Positions 59,702 through 64,000 of a DNA stretch of 64,000 nucleotides are shown here, piece after piece. The translations under genes and the position numbers were made by a program. The DNA comes from Aliiruegeria lutimaris. GTDB lineage: Bacteria > Pseudomonadota > Alphaproteobacteria > Rhodobacterales > Rhodobacteraceae. The stretch is from the NCBI RefSeq assembly GCF_900099935.1, contig NZ_FNEK01000016.1, positions 29,677-93,676 of the forward strand, given 5' to 3'. Under the pieces are notes generated by a model that did not search any database, was not told the origin of the DNA, and was given only the letters and a program-made list of their open reading frames with translations. The first letter of the stretch is position 1; each line of letters begins with the position of its first letter.

Positions 59702-60703
59702 TCACTCCGTCGGTTCGAGAGGGGGGAAAGTCCAACTGCCGTTGAGGATTTCCGCGCGCGGCGCGTAGAGGCGGATCGCGTGGTTCCAGCCGGGACTGAT
59801 GGGGATGCAGTTGACCCGCCCGTCGTCGCAACCGCCGAAATGGAGCGTGAACGAGCCGTCGTCGTTCGGCTTGGCGGAGACGTCATTGTAGCTGTTCCGG
59901 TTCAACTCGTTTGGCTCCAGGTAGCCATCGGCATTATAGACGGTCACCGACCAGAACGCGTCCACGGGCACGTCCTTCACCGTGACCGCGTGCGGGGTCA
60001 CCCCGTCATTGGCCGGGACGCTGTCGACGGCATACATCGCCGCGCTTGGCGGCAGCCCGGCCCAGCCGGAAATCGCGCCGACCATATGCGCGAGCGGATC
60101 AACGTCGTCCTTGCTGCCGAACGCGCGACTGGCGTCGAAGCTGATTTCGGCCGCCAGGTCGTTCAGTGCCTTGCGGGCAACGGCGAGGCTGTCGAGATTC
60201 CAGTCCGGTGCCTCGAACGGACCGTTGCCTCCACCGCTTACCTTGATTGCATCCTGCGCTGCGTGGGTGGCCGCAAGGTCCTCGGGATCGCTGGCATCCA
60301 CGAAGGTGCGGAACAGTGCCATGGCGAAACGCGTGCCGACGCTTTGCTCGGTCAACGGGTAGGTTCCGGGCGTTTCCGCCGATTGCATGTAGTGATCCTG
60401 ACTGATCACCAGCATCGACTGATAGCGGCCTTCGATCTCCGGTAACGTGATCTCCGCCGGTTCGGAAAGGTCGAGAACGACGGCGCTGTAGAGCGTGTCC
60501 TGGTTCGCGCGGATGACCGGCTGGATGTCGGTTGCCGCAATCGGCTTGCGGAAGTGAACGAACTCGCCCACATCAATGTCATTGGCGGCCATGTTCACCC
60601 GGAACATATGGTCGCTTTCTGCCCGCACGAGCGTGTCGAGCGTGATTTCCTCGGCAAAAGCGAAGCTCGGAGCGCAAAGCGCGAGTATCAGAAGGGGTCT
60701 CAT
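59702..60703 (-). CDS. Exported DUF1254/DUF1214 protein, copy 2
   Basis: Protein of 333 residues with signal peptide (about 1-18, cleaving after AFA). DUF1254 part: ATDIQPVIRANQDTLYSAVV, DLSEPAEITLPEIEGRYQSM and VISQDHYMQS; DUF1214 part: VPVDAFWSVTVYNADGYLEP, DDGSFTLHFGGCDD and GWNHAIRLYAPRAEILNGSW. Function of this family is unknown; it is common in periplasms. ATG 60703 has AAGGAAACG upstream. It lies 17 bp after a paralogous gene with which it shares the same block order, so the pair arose by tandem duplication. Confidence 0.85.
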   Translation of the reverse strand: MRPLLILALCAPSFAFAEEITLDTLVRAESDHMFRVNMAANDIDVGEFVHFRKPIAATDIQPVIRANQDTLYSAVVLDLSEPAEITLPEIEGRYQSMLVISQDHYMQSAETPGTYPLTEQSVGTRFAMALFRTFVDASDPEDLAATHAAQDAIKVSGGGNGPFEAPDWNLDSLAVARKALNDLAAEISFDASRAFGSKDDVDPLAHMVGAISGWAGLPPSAAMYAVDSVPANDGVTPHAVTVKDVPVDAFWSVTVYNADGYLEPNELNRNSYNDVSAKPNDDGSFTLHFGGCDDGRVNCIPISPGWNHAIRLYAPRAEILNGSWTFPPLEPTE

Positions 60704-60720
60704 GCTCGTTTCCTTTCCTG

Positions 60721-61779
60721 TCAGTTGGCCGGCTGCACCGCGGGGAAGCTCCAGGACCCGTCGAGAATCTCCGGCTTCGGCCGGTACAGCCGCACGGTGT
60801 AGTTCCACCCGCCCATGATCGGCAGGCAATTCACGCGACCGTCGTCGCAGCCGCCCAGATGCACAGTCATGCTGCCGTCGTCGTTGCGTTTGCCGGTGAT
60901 CGAATTGATGTTGTAGGACCCGATCGCGTTCGGCTCGAAGAAACCGCCGGCATTATAAAGGCTTACCGACCAGAAGGCGCCGACCGGCACCTCGGCGGGC
61001 ACGTCTATCTTGTATTCTCCAACCGGGAGCTGCGGATCAATGCCGATATAGAAAGCCTCCTCCTCCGGCAGGCCGCCCCAGCCGATGGCGGTTCCCATGA
61101 AATGGCGCAGCGGGTCCACGTCGTCCCTTGCGCCGAACACGCGCGCGCTGTCCGGGATGTAGGGGACGAGGCCGAGGATGGCCCGCACGAGCCCCTCGTA
61201 TTCATCATGGTCATAGGGCGGCAGGATGAAGGGCATGGCCGAGGCGGCCTCGATCTCCATCCGGTTTTGGATCGCGTTCACGTCGGCCACGTCCTGGGGG
61301 TTCGAGGCGTCCAGCAATACGCGCATGTAGACGATGACATAGGGGGTACCGAAGGTCTCCATGTCGAGCCTGTAGGAGCCACCCCCATGGAAGACCGCGT
61401 CGACGTAATGGTCCTGGTTGACGACCATCGCGGACATGTACCGCTCGCCGACATCCGGCAGCACAAGGGTCGCGCCTTCGCTGATGTCGATCACCACGGT
61501 GCTGTAGAGCGTGTCGCGGTTCATCCGGATCGTCGGCTGGTTGTCGACCGGCGAGGGTTCGCGGAAATGGTAGAACCGGTTTACCCCGCCGGCGAGCGCG
61601 ACGTATTTGGCCAGCTCGATATCCGTCGCGGCGCGCACGAAATTGTCGATGGTAACCGGGATCTCGCGAGCCTCGAGTTGGGCTGCGAGGTTATCGCTGG
61701 CGAAGTCCGCACTGGCGGGTATCGCGGCGAGGACCGTTGTCGATAAAATGGCTGCAAGTCTGGGAAAGTGCCTTTGCAT
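60721..61779 (-). CDS. Exported DUF1254/DUF1214 protein, copy 1
   Basis: Protein of 352 residues, signal peptide about 1-24 (cleaving after ASA). Blocks parallel its neighbour: DNQPTIRMNRDTLYSTVVID, LPDVGERYMSAMVVNQDHY, VPVGAFWSVSLYNAGGFFEP, DDGSMTVHLGGCDD and GWNYTVRLYRPKPEILDGSW. First gene of the pair; divergent from an AraC-family regulator that starts 90 bp away and probably controls both. Biochemical role unknown. Confidence 0.86.
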   Translation of the reverse strand: MQRHFPRLAAILSTTVLAAIPASADFASDNLAAQLEAREIPVTIDNFVRAATDIELAKYVALAGGVNRFYHFREPSPVDNQPTIRMNRDTLYSTVVIDISEGATLVLPDVGERYMSAMVVNQDHYVDAVFHGGGSYRLDMETFGTPYVIVYMRVLLDASNPQDVADVNAIQNRMEIEAASAMPFILPPYDHDEYEGLVRAILGLVPYIPDSARVFGARDDVDPLRHFMGTAIGWGGLPEEEAFYIGIDPQLPVGEYKIDVPAEVPVGAFWSVSLYNAGGFFEPNAIGSYNINSITGKRNDDGSMTVHLGGCDDGRVNCLPIMGGWNYTVRLYRPKPEILDGSWSFPAVQPAN

Positions 61780-61868
61780 AAACGAACTCCGGATGTCTGC
61801 GCGTTCGCCGCCGGTTTACCATTGTCGAGCCGGTCATTTTGCGACAATCCTCTGTCGTGCAGCGGAAA

Positions 61869-62873
61869 ATGGTAAACCTCTCCGAGCTGACCCACGTGAT
61901 CGACTTGCTCGAGCGCTATGCCGCGCGTTCGGTCATCGACCGGGCGCTTCTGGCCGCCGGTCTGGACCGTGCCATGCTTGGCGGAACGGCGGGGTTCATA
62001 CCCTATGCCGCCGAGGCCGTTGTGCTCGAATTCGTCGCGAGGGCGATTGGAGACAGGCATCTGGGCGCACGGGTGGGGCGGGATTTCGATTACTCGACCT
62101 ACGGCGCCTATTCGAGCTACGTGCTCGGTGCGCCCGACCTCGCAACGGCGCTCGATCGCGGGCGCCGGGCATTGTCGCTGACGCATCCCGGATCCGAAAT
62201 CGGGCTCCGGGAAACGGACAATCACCTCGTTGTCGGACGTAATTCCGAAGGTCTTTCCGTGATCGGACACCAACATCTCGACGAAGGCGCGCTGTTCGTG
62301 ATCGGCCACGTGGTCCGCCACTTCCTAGGGGCGGATTGGCGGCCCGATTGGGCGGAGATCCCCAATGCAAGCCCGGGCGAGGTGGCGGAACTCAGCGCGT
62401 TCGTGGGCACCGCGGTCCGAGTCGATGCGATGATGCCGGCGGTCGCCGTCCGGCGCTGCGACCTCGCCGCGATCAACCCCGGTCCGCCCCAGCCGGAGAA
62501 GACGATCTCTCTGGAGGAAATGGAATCGCTCATGGGTGTCTCGCCGGTTCAGACGATGCAGGAGTCGGTCGCCCAAATGCTGACCATCGCCGGTTCAACC
62601 GGCCTCGGGTCCCAGGAGGCCGTCGCCCGGCTGCTCGCAATCGGGGCGAGATCCTTGCAACGCGCCCTGAAGGCAGAGGGTACGTCCTTCCGGCAGGTCC
62701 GGTTGCGTTTCGTGGAAGAACGCGCGCGTTCGCTGCTGTTCGGAACGGATATGTCGATCGAAGAAGTGGGCAAGGCGTTGGGCTACACGGAACCAAGGAG
62801 TTTTCGGCGGGCCTTCAACGAGTGGACTGGGCTTTCGCCAAGCGCCTTTCGCGCGGGCGAAAGGGCAGGGTGA
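61869..62873 (+). CDS. AraC-family transcriptional regulator (OruR/ToxR-like)
   Basis: Regulator of 334 residues. N-terminal about 15-200 is the arabinose-binding-like domain of AraC (PF12625 type) with GARVGRDFDYSTYGAYSSYV and the C-terminal about 225-330 is the two-HTH AraC domain (VARLLAIGARSLQRALKAEG, TSFRQVRLRFVEERARSLLF, SIEEVGKALGYTEPRSFRRA, FNEWTGLSPSAFR). ATG 61869 (MVNLSELTHVIDLLERYAAR) is preferred; TTG 61839 is in frame. Divergent from the DUF1254 pair. Confidence 0.9.
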   Translation: MVNLSELTHVIDLLERYAARSVIDRALLAAGLDRAMLGGTAGFIPYAAEAVVLEFVARAIGDRHLGARVGRDFDYSTYGAYSSYVLGAPDLATALDRGRRALSLTHPGSEIGLRETDNHLVVGRNSEGLSVIGHQHLDEGALFVIGHVVRHFLGADWRPDWAEIPNASPGEVAELSAFVGTAVRVDAMMPAVAVRRCDLAAINPGPPQPEKTISLEEMESLMGVSPVQTMQESVAQMLTIAGSTGLGSQEAVARLLAIGARSLQRALKAEGTSFRQVRLRFVEERARSLLFGTDMSIEEVGKALGYTEPRSFRRAFNEWTGLSPSAFRAGERAG

Positions 62874-62953
62874 GCCACGGGAGCAGGGCCGACATGCTCC
62901 AGTAGGCGAAGCGCCGAGCGGCCGGCGCGCGGATATCTCCTTCGGCGAGACGG

Positions 62954-63380
62954 TCAGACCATGCTTCCGATCATCTCCCGGACCATGCGTGTGTCTTCCG
63001 CTCGCGAAAGCGACGGCGCGTGCCCGCAGGAAGGGATCACAGTAACCTCCGGGCGCGGTCCCTCGGTCTTCATGCGTTCGGCCATGTTCGCCGGCAGAAG
63101 ATCGGAGGTTTCGCCGCGAATGACGTGAACCGGGAGCGTGATGCGCCCGAACCTGTCCCAAGTGGAAAGTTCGTCTGGCGAGGCCCGGAACTGGACCGTG
63201 ATGCGGGGATCGTAGTGGGTCGTGAAAACGCCATCGCCGCGCCGGCGCAGCGAAGTGCGCGCCATGCGGGTCCAGAACCCGTCGCTGGCCGGGCCGAAGG
63301 GCTGGTAAACCCCACGGAACCACGATTCTGCTTCGCGCAGCGTGGCAAATTCCGGTTGCTTGTCGGCATAGGCGAGGATC
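62954..63380 (-). pseudogene. Alpha/beta hydrolase C-terminal fragment
   Basis: About 141 residues of an alpha/beta hydrolase: cap region EAESWFRGVYQPFGPASDGF, HYDPRITVQF, then LPVHVIRGETSDLLPANMAE with the acidic catalytic residue and VTVIPSCGHAPSLSRAED with the catalytic histidine. The N-terminal half with the nucleophile elbow is missing: upstream of about 63380 the sequence changes to a GGDEF domain on the other strand. No start codon of its own that makes sense. Confidence 0.78.
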
Positions 63381-63704
63381 CGGCTGGACCTCGACCATTT
63401 CAAGAATGTCAATGACACGTTGGGACACGAGGCCGGAGACAAGGTGCTGGTTCGCGTTGCCGAGGTGCTGCGGGACAGTATCCGGTCCAGCGATTTTGCC
63501 GCTCGAATCGGTGGAGACGAATACTCGATCCTTCTGGCCGAAGGTCAGGCTGAAGACGACGCAAGTGCGCTCGTTGAACGGATCCAGGCAAAACTGGCAG
63601 AACCGTTAATCTACGACGGACGCCAGTGTCGCATCGGCGCGAGCTTCGGAATTGCCCATGTCGACGATCTGGCAACGACTGGAGAGGTGGCTCGGGAAAT
63701 CTGA
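63381..63704 (+). pseudogene. GGDEF (diguanylate cyclase) fragment, truncated at both ends
   Basis: The frame reads RLDLDHFKNVNDTLGHEAGD, KVLVRVAEVLRDSIRSSDFA, RIGGDEYSILLAEGQ (an intact GGDEY active site) and CRIGASFGIAHVDD. The N-terminal part of the domain (normally D-P-L-T-G-L-x-N-R) and any sensor are missing at about 63380; the C-terminal end is cut at 63702, where the stop TGA coincides with the start of an IS3-type element. Confidence 0.85.
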
Positions 63705-64000
63705 ACGGTTGAGTTAGGTGGATTTTCTGCTCCCGATCCGGCAGCGATGCCGGGAAGAAGGAGCGAAAGATGGCAAGACGTCCGAGAAGAAACCACAGTG
63801 GCGCGTTCAAGGCGAAGGTCGCATTGGCGGCGCTGAAGGGCGACAAGACGATGAGCGAACTGGCCACCCAGTTCGACCTGCATCCGAACCAGATCAAGCA
63901 GTGGAAAGACCAGTTGCTCGATGGCGTGTCTGATGTGTTCGAGGACAAGCCGAAGAGCAAGGAACCGGAAATCGACATCACCTCCCTACACGCGAAGATC
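63702..64000 (+). mobile_element. IS3-family insertion sequence, left part
   Basis: The element seems to begin at TGAACGGTTGAGTTAGGTGG (63702-63721): a 5'-TG end as in IS3 elements, exactly where the GGDEF frame is broken, followed after 68 bp by an IS3-type orfA. The right end and orfB are outside the window, so the terminal repeat cannot be confirmed. Confidence 0.7.
63770..64000 (+). CDS. IS3-family transposase OrfA, partial
   Basis: First 77 residues of OrfA, cut by the window edge. The text RRNHSGAFKAKVALAALKGD, KTMSELATQFDLHPNQIKQW is the IS3-type helix-turn-helix that binds the terminal repeats; in IS3 elements OrfA is joined to OrfB by -1 frameshifting further on. AAGGAGCGAAAG precedes ATG 63770. 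Confidence 0.93.
   Translation, partial: MARRPRRNHSGAFKAKVALAALKGDKTMSELATQFDLHPNQIKQWKDQLLDGVSDVFEDKPKSKEPEIDITSLHAKI

Noticed and set aside
1..64000. tRNA, rRNA, riboswitch or CRISPR loci
   Set aside because: Scanned by eye for tRNA arms, conserved rRNA segments, common riboswitch cores and regularly spaced repeats; none was found.

Overview
The window reads as a chromosomal segment of a high-GC alphaproteobacterium, most likely of the Rhodobacterales (Roseobacter/Paracoccus relatives). The evidence is the gene content: a DMSO/TMAO reductase operon of DorCA type, taurine:pyruvate aminotransferase with a TauR-like MocR regulator, a COG4111/NrtR-like regulator ahead of nadABC, a HAD-UbiA/GtrA cassette, and many ABC and tripartite transporters. 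The exact genus cannot be fixed from the sequence alone.

Layout. 1-3.4 kb: the start of an acyltransferase, a BaeSR-like two-component system and a small exported protein. 3.6-8.6 kb: a tight five-gene operon (HAD-UbiA, GtrA, arylsulfotransferase-like protein, tiny membrane protein, sulfotransferase) that looks like a polyprenyl-linked, possibly sulfated glycan pathway. 8.6-15.5 kb: a DEAD-box helicase, then a glucose/GlcNAc-type PTS made of one EIIC-EIIB-EIIB permease and one EIIA-HPr-EI fusion. 15.9-21.2 kb: an opine-dehydrogenase-like gene beside a decayed locus: truncated tctA and tctC joined to each other, a uroporphyrinogen-decarboxylase-like gene with an amber codon joined to a headless class V aminotransferase, and a LysR gene cut by an amber codon. 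21.7-30.5 kb: a polyol/ketose operon (ABC importer, SDR dehydrogenase, DhaK, two DhaL, and a SorC-type regulator fused to a second DhaK). 30.5-38.3 kb: dor/tor respiration (response regulator, pentaheme DorC, DorA, a stand-alone homologue of the DorC C-terminal domain, and a soluble hybrid sensor kinase), with helically phased TGTAAAC-like repeats in both intergenic regions. 38.4-40.9 kb: a YceI-OmpA fusion and an exported caspase-like protein ending in a CxxCH motif. 42.0-46.5 kb: a complete Liv-type ABC importer. 46.6-47.5 kb: remnants of what appears to be a phosphate-regulated lipid-remodelling operon (plcP, btaA and a methyltransferase). 47.5-51.7 kb: a glutathionyl-hydroquinone reductase-like GST, an F420-reductase-like oxidoreductase, a LysR regulator, an exported SnoaL-like protein and a DoxX protein. 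51.9-55.0 kb: tpa and a MocR regulator. 55.1-59.4 kb: the NAD regulator with nadA, nadB and nadC. 59.7-62.9 kb: tandem DUF1254/DUF1214 proteins and an AraC regulator. 62.9-64.0 kb: a headless hydrolase abutting a headless GGDEF fragment, which is cut by an IS3-family element running off the right edge.

The most striking theme is decay by internal deletion. At several places two halves of neighbouring genes are joined with the middle missing (tctC/tctA, uroD-like/aminotransferase V, inside plcP, btaA/methyltransferase, hydrolase/GGDEF), while the surrounding operons look intact. The strongest candidates for little-described biology are the SorC-DhaK fusion regulator with its own DhaL, the split DorC-domain cytochrome next to a soluble TorS-like kinase with phased repeat arrays, the cytochrome-motif caspase, and the sulfated-glycan cassette.
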